From: Orthonyx spaldingii
Lineage: Eukaryota; Chordata; Aves; Passeriformes; Orthonychidae
Reading direction: 5' to 3'
NCBI GenBank assembly: GCA_013397795.1
Contig: VZTJ01000078.1
Location: 186,428 to 250,427 of the forward strand
Length of the DNA: 64,000 nt
The notes beneath the pieces were generated by a model. It had not been told where the DNA came from. It saw only the letters and a program-made list of their open reading frames with translations, and did no database searches. Positions 13,141 through 24,942 of the stretch are shown here, one piece after another (position 1 is the first letter of the stretch; each line of letters opens with the position of its first letter). The position numbers and the translations under genes are program-made.

Positions 13141-16100
13141 TAATTTAGCAGCAGTTGGTTTTCTGTGTCTTGGATTTCAAAATGCCCTCTCCTATGCTTA
13201 AGTATATATTACTCTGTAACATGAAATAATGTAAATAGACCTATTTCTGGACAAAGCTTTTGCTATTGTACAAGAAAAGTTTTTCTCTCCCTTCTGAGAT
13301 AGGTCAGCTCATTAATTTTGTGGCAGGTGCAGTGGCATAGGAAATGTGGTTCATGTGTTCCCATATTGCTGTTGCATGTCAGATACAGTCTGGCTTTTGT
13401 GAGTAGGATTAGATTTTAGCTGTGTTCTGAAAAAAAAATCGAAAATGCAATGGAGAAAAATTAGCTGCGTTCCTCCAAAGCAGGAGAATGTAAATCATGT
13501 ATTGTTGTTGTGAAGATAAGTAGATGTTCATTAAACATCAGGAGGTTAAAAAACGGCTGTTGGTTTGGGATGAGGTTTCCAGATCTATCTGCTGACAAAT
13601 AAGGTTTGGGAACCAGTTGCATCTGCTGTGATGTGCTTTGCTTGAACAGAGCGTTCTTCACATCTCCTCTTGCTGGCTGGAGATTTATATAATATATTTG
13701 AGTACTGTAAAAGGTGCAGACATCCTGACCAACAAACAAAACATGCTCTATACTTAATACTGCCTCAAATTTCTCATAACTGGTCTGTGATTATTCCAGT
13801 CACAAATAACCCCGGGAAGCTTTGAGACAGACTTTGTCATATGGTTATGAGTTCTTTTGTAAATAAAGCAAATCCTCAGGAGTGAATGTGAGGAATGGTT
13901 GATCCTGAAAAATGACGAATAAGAGTGTGTTTTGAAGCTGGGTGAAAAACCCCACGCTGTAATTTATTTATTTACTTCCATTGCTTTGCACTTCTCCAAG
14001 CACTGAAACTTGACCAGAACACAAGAACTTATTGCAGATCTGCAAAGTCCTGTACAATGGGGACTGTTCTTAGTTATTGCTATCAGCAGCAATAAATGTC
14101 ATAAACATAAACCTCTCACCACAGCCTCATACATTCCTCAATCTGTGACTTCTCCAGCAGCCAGAAAATAGATGAACTTTGCAGTGGGCCTGAAAAAGTG
14201 CTATCAGCAAACTCTGGGTCTGTAGGCTTGAGGAAGAGATCAGATTTCGGTGTCCACGTTCTTCGTGGAAAATACTGTCAACAGGATCTTTGAAGTTTTT
14301 GGGGGACTGTGGTCATAATTGTTACTGTCTTCCATATGAGGAATAGGACTGACAAAATGCAAACCAGCAGAAGTGTTAGGAGCTAAACCCAGTGTCTAAA
14401 AGCCTATATCAGAATTATCCAGCCACCCGTACAGACTTTGGAGCATAGTGGCACTTCAGAAACAGGTAGTCCCAGGAGAGAAACACCAGTATCTATTTTG
14501 AGGTGGAAACCACAAAGCATGGCTTCATCTGAAAAAAAATCTGTGATAGCTTCCCTGAGTCTTTCCTGAGATCCTTAGGAAAGCTCATACCCTGTATATC
14601 TTCAAATGGTGTTTCTCTCTTGACCTCACTATTCTCAACTGTGCTTCCACATCCCTCGATAAAAGGGAGGTTCTGGGATTTGGTTTTCTTCCCTCTTCCC
14701 TTAAGCACATCCAAGCAGGGATCTCAGTGCTGTGCCATGAGTCCCCCGAGTGTATTGAGGTTATGAACTGCCCTCTGTGTAAATTTGGTTGGAGATGGAA
14801 ATGTGTATGAATAAACAATGTGTATGATTCAGTTCTCCCTCTTGTGGTCAGATGGGGCCCTTCTCAAAGCCTTCAAGCACAGACGTGTTAGATGTGTCTG
14901 TTTGATGTAACTTGCATCTTTTGGAAGCCTCCCATGGTCGTAGTACAAACCAGGATTTAGTGGGGAAGTTGCTGATAGTTCTTGAAATACATATATTGAC
15001 TTTTTGCCACACCACCATGAGTGGACTGATTGGAGATGTGATTCAAACTGCGACATTTTGTGGAATTGTGTTAACCTCTCTCGTACACACCTCCCCTAAG
15101 CATTTCTAATTTGTCTCTGTTTAGGTGTTAAAGTGCTTCTGAAACATAGCTTCGTTTATCATCCTGCTGGCACTCCTGTTGACTCCAGTGGGTGATACAG
15201 TGTGAGCTCTGTTGCTTTTCAAGGATGCTGCAGTGTTGTTGACTTTGACAGGAGCACTCCTCTAAAAAAAGGAGAGGAGGATTTGCCTCCCTGTTATAAA
15301 TCCCACTGTTTGGTCAGAAAAGTCCTGAGGATTTTATTCAATGATATTTAAGTCTCCCCAGAAGAAACAAAATCCTACTTTAAAAAAATTGCACAAATGT
15401 ACGGGATTAAGCACTCCAAAATCAATTCTTAATTATTGCTTAATTGATTTCAGATATAAAAAAGAAAGAGAAAAGAAGAAAAATTTAAAATATATTCTTT
15501 ACACAGAGCTTAACAGCCATTTTCTGTCAAAGTAGATGTTAGAACAATACCAAAATTCTGTCATGAACAAAGCCCCTGTACACCAACATGCCTGTTGTTC
15601 GGTTTTATCGCTGAGGAGCAGGAGCTTTACTTTATTAGTTTTTCCGATTTATGTTACAAATATTTTCTGTCTCGTGCATAATTTTAAAGTGCTGTTTGCA
15701 CTTATTTTCATCCACTACCATGGGAAAATAACTGCCACTCTTTAGAACTCCTGTTAAATTCTGAAGCAATAAGTTTAATTGCTTATTATGTATTTCTAAG
15801 TAGTTGGTTTCTTCTAAGAATTGACTAAAGATTTTCTTTGCAAAGATCTTGACTCAAAGATTGTCCTTTAGCTAGAAAATATTGATTAGCTTTTGTTTGG
15901 CCCCTGTGCAGAGCACCTTATCTCTAAGACTGGGTTTTGTTGCTATGAGAGTTGACAGAATTCAGATTTAACCAGGTGAAATCTGTCATGGTCAGTAAAA
16001 TGCTAAAGAATCACTGTAATAAAATATGATATTAATCTTATGATTTTTTTTAATCAAAAATGAGATTTTGAGGAGTTCAAGCTTACTGAAGCAATTCATG

Positions 16101-16430
16101 CTAATTTTCTCATCTGCTTAGTATGTAATTTGTCTTCTATGAATATCAGTGCCTACATTCATTTAATCTAAAATAATTAATACCCAAATAATTAATAATG
16201 AGATAGAATCTGAATTGAAAAGAATTTTAAAAGACTTTAAAATAAATTAATAATTTTTAAGACTGAATGTAAATATTGCATTACATCTCAAATTATGTTA
16301 CCAGAAAAATTATATGAACATCTAATACAAGATTATGTGCATCTTTTTGTTATGCATGTGACTATTATTACTGTATTAGCAAGTGTGTTGTGGCAGGTCA
16401 GGGATCAGGTTTCTAAACCATAGTTCAGGT
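13141..16430. other. Gene-free stretch with AT-rich core
   Basis: No gene is recognised. The segment 16140-16330 is extremely AT-rich and contains a 12-base word repeated at 15-base spacing (16171-16182 and 16186-16197), the texture of matrix-attachment-like DNA. A CTCF-like motif at 14835-14850 is listed separately. Short open frames at 14493-15109 and 15341-15745 match no family. Confidence 0.65.
14835..14850 (-). promoter_or_regulatory. CTCF-like motif
   Basis: CTCCCTCTTGTGGTCA agrees with the reverse form of the CTCF core (CCCCCTGGTGGCCA) at 11 of 14 positions by eye, including the key GTGG and the C-rich left half. Single-genome motif matches of this quality occur by chance, so occupancy is not implied. 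Confidence 0.35.
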
Positions 16431-16740
16431 CTTGTGCAAGCTTAGTAAAAGGGTCCTGTCCGCAGCTGAGCAGCCCAGGCTATTTCAGTGGAGTGCGTGG
16501 CTGCCTCGCTGATGTCAGCAGGGAGATAGGTGCCTTTGAAGAGTGATTCAGCAGCTCTCGGTGCTGACTAATCACTAGATTTAGCCACTAGCAAATGCAG
16601 GATACACGATGATGTCTGAGCTCCTGCCTTCTAGGGCTGGCATACGGCTCTGACTCAGGGTTGTATCTGCCCACTAATGATCCGGTGCCTACAGCCTTCT
16701 TGTGATGTGAAATATCTGAGCCCATCTTGTCTCTTTGAAG
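16430..16740. promoter_or_regulatory. Candidate regulatory block with MAF-type sites
   Basis: G+C rises here relative to the AT-rich DNA upstream. A near-palindrome at 16507-16520 matches the 14-base MAF response element of the CRE type at 12 of 14 positions. Two more half-sites follow: TCAGCA at 16548-16553 and TGCTGA at 16562-16567, the latter running into TGACTAATCA. Large MAF proteins and their bZIP partners bind such elements. A candidate first exon begins downstream. The sites are seen directly; enhancer or promoter function is inferred. Confidence 0.35.
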
Positions 16741-16964
16741 GCAGCAAAACCCTCAAGAAACATTGCTGCCATAATAGCACTTTGTGGCTTTACTGTAATA
16801 ACCTGGTGGCAGAGAAAGCATGACTTTGGGACTCTCAGCAGCCTGAGAGGACAGAGCCTGCTTCTCCCACCAGCCAGAGGGTATCCTGCAGGAACCGGCC
16901 TCTATGCACCTGCCTGAAGATGAGCTACGGCACAACCAAAAATGCAACAGTCACAGCACCAGAA
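16741..16964 (+). other. Candidate exon ending in a GTAAGT donor
   Basis: The segment could start at the acceptor-like TTTGAAG before 16741 or be a first exon. An ATG at 16920-16922 with A at -3 opens a frame of 15 codons (MSYGTTKNATVTAPE) that ends exactly in phase at a perfect donor GTAAGT (16965-16970). The same frame is open upstream of the ATG for about 100 bases. A longer frame from 16735 stops at 16917. I recognise no protein from 15 residues. It may be the short coding first exon of an alternative transcript, but a GTAAGT occurs often by chance and no RNA support is available. Confidence 0.25.
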
Positions 16965-18096
16965 GTAAGTCTGATCCTCTAGCTTTGTGGCCTAGGATTC
17001 ACCTGGGGGGGGTGGTTGGGTCTTTGGTCGGAAGTGTTTGTGTTTTCTAGCTGATAGGAATGGGACAAAATAACCAGTATTCCTGCTTCTCATCTTGGCT
17101 GACAGAAGTTAGCTGCTGTTGTGCCGTGGAAGCACAGACATTGCCTTTGAGGGGCAGCAGGACCTGGGTGACCATGGCTGTCACGCCACGCTGGGGTGCT
17201 TTGTGTCCGAAGCACTCATTGCTTCCCACTGTCATTGGCTGCTATTATTTATAGCAGATCTTTCATGCTACTGAGGAAAGAATGTTAAAAATGTGAAGTG
17301 GATTAAGTAGATGTGGAGGCATTAGCTGAGGACCTGTCTGGCTCCCAAAACCTGCTGCGCTCACCTGTCCTCTCAGGCACACTTGTGACCTGGTGATGTG
17401 GAGGGTTAACCAGGTGTGGCTAGTGATGGAATATCACCTGGCATACCATTTAACCACCTTGTCTCTTGCTGCTGATGCCTTTCTTCAGTGAAAAGAGGAC
17501 GGTACACCCTTGGTCACTTTTTTCTGAATGTTTTAGGACATTGGCCTAGGATATTCTTTCTCAGCAGGTTTCTGGCGGTCTCTGTACTTCACAGAATCAC
17601 CCCACAAGCAAATTGGTGGATGCTGTGCTGTGGATGTTAAATTTAATTTTCCTGACTACAGGTGTGCCTACAGTCTGTAACAGAGCTGGCAGAGTTTGGC
17701 CATCCCACATCAGTAACGATAGCCTGATGTGCTGCTACTGCCTGGCACAGAGGACATGGTCGTTGGTAGTTGCTACAGCGATATGTTTCATATGTGGTTG
17801 TCTGAACCAGAGTTTGAATTTCCAGAGGTGAGAGCTGGAAAGCTTGAAAAGAAAAAAGGAGCAATGAACCTTGGATATTCATGTAAGCATTTGTAAAATA
17901 TCACAGCCTGGACACTGTCAATTGTAGGTGTGTTTGTTCATTGACTTTACATCTGACACATACATGACAAATGCTGGCCTGCCTTCCAGTGTTACTCCAG
18001 CCATGCATTTGTTCTGTCTGCCTTGTGCTGCTCCTGGCTTTAGGATGTCATGTTGTGAATCAGATCAGCTGAACGGTCCTGCCCATTCTTTTTTGT

Positions 18097-18119
18097 GGGG
18101 GTGGGAATGGGAGGGAGGG
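18097..18119 (+). other. Canonical G-quadruplex motif
   Basis: Five G-tracts (18097-18101, 18103-18105, 18109-18111, 18113-18115, 18117-18119) are separated by loops of one to three bases. This exceeds the G3N1-7 four-tract rule. Folding is expected from sequence; no biological role is shown. Confidence 0.75.
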
Positions 18120-18390
18120 AAATTGCTTTGCAGCCAGATTAATTTCCTGGTCTGTCTGCCTGTGCAGTTGTGTGAATGCCACTGCCAACACAAGGTGGGG
18201 AGCAAAATTGCTGCTAAATTAAAATGTTTCTGGACTGCCATCTTTAGATACGAAAGAATAAGTATGATTACTTTGTTAATATTACTTTACTCTAGATTTT
18301 GACCCACTATGGGCTAGGACCATATGCCTGTAATCATTATTCACTGTTCAAATGCAGAATAGTTATCAGGCATGTTTCGTGGCTTCTCTG

Positions 18391-18415
18391 AGTATGTATG
18401 TGTGTGTATGTGTGC
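18391..18415. repeat. TATG/TG microsatellite
   Basis: Short interrupted TG and TATG repeat units. Confidence 0.8.
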
Positions 18416-20502
18416 TGCAGTCCTCTTTGTTTACTGGATGAAATACATTGGTGGAAAAACATAACTTGACTGCAGCACATGAACCTTAGCATGAAGGATT
18501 GCTTGGTGGTGTTTGTTTCTTTTAAACACATGTGCTTCTGAAGATGTTTTATCTACTTCTCACTGTTGCAGGTGCAAAAGGTGAAGGTGCAGAACAACTC
18601 TATGGTCAGTGCTGGCCCAGTGGCCATGGCTTCTCATCTGGTCATTGATTTTTACTGTGTATTTTTTCAAAAATATATTTAAAATAAATTTACCTGACTC
18701 TGCACTGAAAAGTCTAAGAGTTCTCCAAAGTGATCTACATGAATTTATCATACCAGTTCCATGTTAAACTCACAACTACAGAAATCCTGCTGTAGAATTC
18801 TGAATGGTCTTTAATCAGTGAACTGCATATGAAAAATAAAGAATAAGTAATTCTGGTATATATATTTTAATTTGGTAAACATAATCATAGTAGCTTGCTC
18901 ACTGAAGCAGACAATTGCTTCAAATATAGCTTTTGTTGGAGTAAAGTGAATATATTCCAGATAAATTTATATCCATTATAAATTACTAGCTTCACACATA
19001 TTGTGAAATACTTAAATTCCTTCTGTTCCCATATTTTCTTCGTTTATTAAGACATTATGACTTCAGTGGATGTGGGAGGCATTAGGAGAGAAATCTGAAA
19101 TGCATGTGAATAAACAGGTTTCCAGACAAGATGCATTTTTTTTCTTTCCTTGTAATGCGTATTTCAAAGTATTAATTCACGAAGTACTTAATAACCTTGT
19201 GAATGCAGTTAGTGTTTTATATGCAAGATTCCACTTCTTTCTTTTTTTAAGCCTTTTACACAAAATTCACTCAGTTTACATGTGTCTCCATAAATACCAA
19301 TAATGCTTTAATTTATGGGTGTTTGCAGTTGGGCTTTGTTTAAATGAGTTCCATCCAAAAGGAATCAGAGCCTTGCATTCTTGCAGAAATGAATAAACCA
19401 CATGAGGTGAATTTTCATTCAGCCAATTTCAAACCTGGAGTTTTCAGGGTATAATTTAGATTTTGCATTGGTGGTTTATGACCATATAAAGTGGAGGTGT
19501 GTAGGTAGGAGATTAGATAGATGTACTTGTAAATGGCTAGAAGCAAGGAGGCTGAGTATGGTCTCCAGCAGTGCATTTTTCAGCTCACAGTTTCACATCT
19601 CTGTCCTAAGGCATTAGATGTTACTAATTCTCCAAGAGCCAAAGATTTGTTTTACAGAAGAAGATTCTGATTTGATTAAGATATTGCTTCAAGACCTAAT
19701 GTTACTTTAGCAAATCATGCCACGACTGGAAACGTACATGATTGGAAATAAACTGCATGTTATCTGAGAAACAGAGAAAGCCTCATGATTTGGCATGATC
19801 CTGCAGAAGCAGTGTTTAGTGTAATGACAGTACACTTAGATTAATTATAGTGCTGCTTGCAGGCGCCACTATACACTTAGTGTTGTGTCAGCACTTTTGC
19901 TGTTAACCCTGTGTTGCAAAAAACTGTAATTTGGCTCTAAAAATATGAAGAAATCCTCTTGTTTGAATTCAGGCTTTGTGCTGCATGCACTGAGTCAACT
20001 TCTAGTTAGGGCCTGAATTTTATTTTTGTATCCTTAGCTCTCCAAAGTGTATAGCTGTAGAAATAATCACATCTATTTAACATTGTGTATGTTTTCTGCA
20101 CTACCCGCTTCTGATGGGAAACTTAATTTTAGTAAATGCCTAGACTGTGTTGTGATCGCTTCAGATGGTCTCAAATAAAGCACTGAGATACTTAACCTTG
20201 AAAGCTGGAAGGTGCAAGTGTTAAGCCACCATTTCACTACTCAGTAGATGAGTTAAATTTAGCTTAATGTGTGTTTATATGATTAGCTGCAATGGCTGTG
20301 AAGGATTGTTAAGGTCTGAAATAAGCCTTGAGCATGGCTTAAAAGGCTGTTTACACACAAAAAAATTAGAAATACTCTACAGAAGCTATTATAATTAGTT
20401 ATGTAAATGCTGCAGAGTGGTTTTTAAAATAAACACTGAAATATACTAGAGGCAAAGAAGTGGCAGTGAAATTAAGTAACTTTTTGACTAAGTCATCAGA
20501 AT

Positions 20503-20600
20503 GCTCTTTATCCTCATTTTACTGTTGAGAAGACAGTAGTAAATGCTGAGCAAAGAGACTTGCTTGTACCTAGAACATATTGTCCTGTGTACAGGAATCC
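20503..20600 (-). repeat. Probable MIR-like SINE remnant
   Basis: The plus strand reads TTATCCTCATTTTAC followed by GAGAAGACA, then AGCAAAGAGACTTGCTTG and later GGAATCCTGAC. The order matches the reverse of a MIR core region (CCCATTTTACAGATGAGGAAAC ... AAGTGACTTGCCC ... GGATTCGAACC). The element would therefore be on the minus strand and is heavily decayed. The match is from memory of the consensus. Confidence 0.5.
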
Positions 20601-21489
20601 TGACGCATTTTTTTCCAGCAGTTCTTAGCCTCTTATCCTCTATTGTTTCTAATTTCCACTCCTAGATTGTATTTTACTTTTTTCTGAGTAGTGCTGGCAA
20701 GTGGCTCTTATCAGGAACAAATAATGCTGTAAATCAGGACTGAAATCAATGCTGCTGTGGGGTTGTAATAGCAAGATGCGGTTGTGTGGGCCTAGGTGTT
20801 TTACTTGCCTGTGAAGCCAAGAGTGAGGCCCTGGGTAGTGTTCCAACCCTTGGCTTCTAATTTACTGGCAAGTATATATATATACAGCTGTTCTGTCTCA
20901 GTCTTAGAGTGGAGATATCAATATTAAACTCCTGTTTTAATACGCCTTTTCTCATAATGCAAACAGTAAAAACCAAGTGGACATTCATATTCAGGTAGAA
21001 TTGGATAGGAATACAGAAAGCACTTAATCCCTCCATCCTTAATACTACTAGAGTAGGATTTAGGACTGGCAGGGCTGGCTGAGGTGCCTGGCAGCATATA
21101 TTGGCTCTCTTCTCCTTTGGAGCACACGTTCTCTGTGGGTGCAAAGGACAGTGGGTGTTCCAATAGTAGGATGGGTTCTGTCAGTTGGAGGAAGGTTTAT
21201 TTGCCCAAAGAAACAGGGTCCTTAACATCATGTCTGGCCACTTTTGGCTGTAGTTACTGGTCTTCTCCATGATAGGTGGTAGTATAAACAAGGAATGATT
21301 TGTGCCGCTGGAGTAAGGCCATATGTGTTATGCCAAATATGAAATGAGAGGACTGATACGAGTGCTTCTTGGACATGTCTTTCATTACCCTTTATGCTTC
21401 TCTTTCCTAATAGAATTTGGAGGAACCAAACACATGCTGTATGCAGGGTTTTATTAGAATGCTTTGCCTCGGGCCCTTAACTCCTTTAG

Positions 21490-21508
21490 CTGGTCATTAC
21501 CTGACCAG
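21490..21508. repeat. Perfect 7-base hairpin
   Basis: CTGGTCA and TGACCAG are separated by five bases (TTACC). No terminator or RNA-gene context is present. Confidence 0.8.
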
Positions 21509-22722
21509 TAAAGACCTCTAAACGGGTCATTAATGCTTAAGTAATAAACTGTTTCACAAGACTGTCTAGTATAGAACCTCTTCTATCATTTTTACAGTTA
21601 CTGTTTTATAGATAAATCAATGACCAACAACTGGATATTCTTGTTTTGCTACATAATCTTGTGATAGCAGCCACAGCAAACAGGCAGAGGGTTCTGTTAA
21701 CCGTGTCACGAGAGCTGGAGGTGACCACGTGGAAGCTCAGCCTGAAGTTGTATGTAGGGTGAACCAGGAGTAAGGTAAAGAAAGAAGGCATGTTCTGCTG
21801 TTTCCAAACAAAGTGTATCACTGCATCCACTTCTAAAGTTTTTGAGTTTTTTACACTGATATTTTTTTCTCCTTCTAGAAATTGTATAATTTCGAAAAGG
21901 TGGCTTTTCTTCCCCCACTACCGTATTAGGGACATGTAGGCCTCACTATAGTCTGATGTTGGCAAAGAGAGTTGCTGTACTTTCACAGAGATTTCTGAAC
22001 TAACAGTTAGTTAATAATGTAAGTCTTGCACTCTTCTGCACCATATATCTGTTCACTTTGAGTTTATCATATATTAAATTCTTTCTAGGTATGACAGTAA
22101 TAGTTAGCTGTGGCACACATGCTTCTTGTGGTTCTTGGCATGAAATTTTCAGCCTCCCCCCCTTTAACCAATATATCCCTTAAAATAGGTTTCTGTGCAT
22201 GAAGCTCTACAGGGCTGTTTCTCCCTGGAGAGACAGAAGGAGAAAATGCATGGTAGTTACCATACAATTTTTTGGCAGATCACCAGGCATTCGATATTTC
22301 CATCCTTATTAATATCAGTGTATCATTGATGGACTGCTGAGTGCTGGAATAAGCAATCCAGTCATATACATCCTTTCTAATGTTAACCTTTGAGGAGTGC
22401 CAGTCTGTGCTGGGACTGTTGGGTTTTTTGTTTGATTTTTGGCTCTGTTTTTTCTCCATTTTTTTGTTTGGTTTTTTTTTCTTTTTATTGTCAAAAATAT
22501 TACAAAGTGAAATGAATGCTGAAAATGGTTCTTTATAAACACAGAATATTTGTCTATGGTGAAATGGAACAAAACCTCTGCAAATTTATGACTTCTAGTG
22601 TGATTAGTGCCTATGGAGCAAACACTTCATAATTGTTTCTCCAAGAAATGGAAAATATGTTAGTTATGGGACAAATTCTCTCTGGCAATGTGAAACAATT
22701 AATATTGAACAGCTGTTTCTGT

Positions 22723-22928
22723 GATAGACTGCTTTGCAAAAAATATAACATTGGCATGTCTTTTATTCATTACTTTCATTCATTCATACTTCATTAAAGA
22801 TAGACTGCTTTGCAAAAAATATAACATTGGCATGTCTTTTATTCATTACTTTCATTCATTCATACTTCATTAAAGATAGACTGCTTTGCAAAAAATATAA
22901 CATTGGCATGTCTTTTTATTCATTACTT
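22723..22928. repeat. 76-bp minisatellite, about 2.7 copies
   Basis: Units start at 22723, 22799 and 22875, each with GATAGACTGCTTTGC. Units one and two appear identical over the full 76 bases, and unit three is truncated after about 54 bases, with one extra T in its TCTTTT run. The near-absence of divergence implies recent tandem duplication. Each unit carries an internal CATT repeat, which may have seeded slippage. No reading frame is maintained, since 76 is not a multiple of three. Confidence 0.95.
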
Positions 22929-24590
22929 CTGTGTTGAATTAGTTTTGCATTTGTAGCTGCCATGTTGAATCTAACAAGAAAAAATAGATTAAAAAACATG
23001 AGACAAGTTATTTCCTGAAAGAAACAATAAGTGCATTTTTTTCTTTTTTCCTTGAGAAAAAATATCTTTTTGCGTAACAGCCTTAACGAGACCCACCAAG
23101 GGCTTTGAGTTGACTTCAGCCCTGCACATTGTTGTGCTAGACCCTCAAAGCTGATGCAGAGTCATAACATTATATATAGTGGTACAAGAATTGTGTACTG
23201 ACTTAGAGTTTAAGTAGGGAGGAATCTGACACAGCACTTTGTTCACTTTACAACTCTCATAATATTCTTGGCACCTATAGAAAGATTTTAATTAATTTAA
23301 AGGAGAAAGAGCCTAACATAGGATTATAAAACAACACTTCAGAGATTGCAGCTCCCCGATTGTCCCATTCTTATCTTCGCTGATAATCTGGCACTGCTGA
23401 TGTGGTAGCAACAGTAGCAAACCCAGTATTTGTACTGAATTCTTCCTTCAGACCTGTGGGCAGAAGCTGTCCTGTGTGTCACTTTACTGTGTTAGTACAA
23501 CATCAGGAATCAATTTGGTCCCATCTGCAGTCACCTGATATAATCAACCTCCATTCTGTTTAGCTCAACTCGCTACCTACAGTAAGTGATTTGTATGTGC
23601 ATGAATATTAAACTTCCCAAGTAAACATGTCAGTAAATATGAATTGACAATAAAAGAAAGTTATTTGTGTGCTCTGAAAATGAGTGCTTATTGTTTTTTT
23701 TATAAAACAGCATTAAATTGCATCATCATGGTGTGAAAAATGATTATTGCTTCCTTTATTTTGTGATAGGAGAGAACAGTAGATCCCAAATAACATCTTT
23801 GTGTTACTCCTTTCACTTCTGGCTACTGTTGTCTATTTGTTGTAAAGATTTTCTTCTCTAATTTTTTTAAGTCAATCCTGTGTTAGAGAAACTTTTCATG
23901 GCTCAACATCCCTTATTTTTTTTATGTGACTGACTGCAAGTATATTTGTGTAATGTTTACAAGGAAGGTACAATATTTACAAGCTGTAGCCATTCCTGTG
24001 CAAATGCAGTCTCCAGAGAAGGGCACAATAACAAAGCAAGCAAACATCACAGTTCTCTAAATAAGAAGTTTCAGGCATTGGGGTGGTGACTCACAATGTT
24101 GATGGGAACCTTGGAGTTTTAGAGTAATTTATGGGGATGCTGAGGAGATGGATTTCATTTAAATACAGTAACTGCTGAAATATTTCTAAGTTAAAAAGTC
24201 AACTAGTGGTTAAGTAAATATACTCTTGACCCCTTTTAACTCTTGTGATGTACCATTATTTTAAACTATTTACTTTGAAATGCTTGAGTCATTAAATGAC
24301 CCAGGAGAGATGGATTGACGACAGATAGTTAATGCACAGGATTGAGTTGCTTAAAATTTAAACCCCATGCCCCTTTTTTATCTAATCTGTTGTTCTTTAA
24401 TTGGACGAATGAGCTTAGAAATGGAGGGCTGTAGAGTCTAAAAAATAATAATAAAAAAAACTTTAAAAAATTGGTTTCACACAGTCTGCAAAAAGCATTA
24501 GGGGAAAAAATTAGAGAAGAACAGAGGTTCCTTCTTGTTTCTATAGAAACCAATAGTGATCAGGAGGGGAGAGGATTTCTTTCAAGTGTA
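22929..24590. other. Gene-free AT-rich stretch
   Basis: No gene, RNA or transposon is recognised. T-rich tracts (23038-23052, 23692-23704) and A/TAA-rich simple sequence (24440-24466) are the only visible structures. Confidence 0.65.
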
Positions 24591-24942
24591 CATTTTAGTG
24601 AGACTGGCTCAGCAGCTCGGTGCTCGGAGGGCCAGCGTGAAAACCCCAGATCTCCCATGGGTTGTGATGCGGTGTCCCCATGCCCGTGGGAACAGCTGGA
24701 ACAGGGATCACACGTCTCTGGGAGCCCCTGGCTGCACCCAGTGGGTGCAGGGAGCCCTTGGCAGAGCCATGGCCCCGGGAAGCACAGCCTGGCAGGAGGC
24801 TCTGCAGCTCAGCTCCGCCACTGCCACTGAACTCACACGAATCCCATCGGAGCGAGGGGGACAGGGCAAAAGAGAGGGAAATACTGAAGGAGAAACATGC
24901 TGCACTGTGTCAGAATTAACCGTGCTAATTGCTTTGAAGTAA
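24590..24942. other. GC-rich patch with overlapping open frames
   Basis: About 300 bases stand out sharply from AT-rich flanks, with about 11 CpG counted between 24610 and 24860. Three plus-strand frames and one minus-strand frame are open across the same segment (119, 128, 79 and 65 codons), as expected from low stop density. The CpG level is above local background but looks below CpG-island criteria. I recognise no domain. An orphan promoter, an unidentified exon or a GC-biased conversion patch would all fit. Confidence 0.4.

Larger units (their letters stand above)
16971..22722. other. Gene-free stretch
   Basis: No exon is recognised. Content includes a G8 run (17005-17012), a canonical G-quadruplex motif (18097-18119), a TATG/TG microsatellite (18391-18415), a TA run (20874-20885), a likely MIR-like remnant (20503-20600) and a perfect 7-base hairpin (21490-21508). 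Open frames up to 124 codons (17928-18302) have no recognisable domain. Confidence 0.6.
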
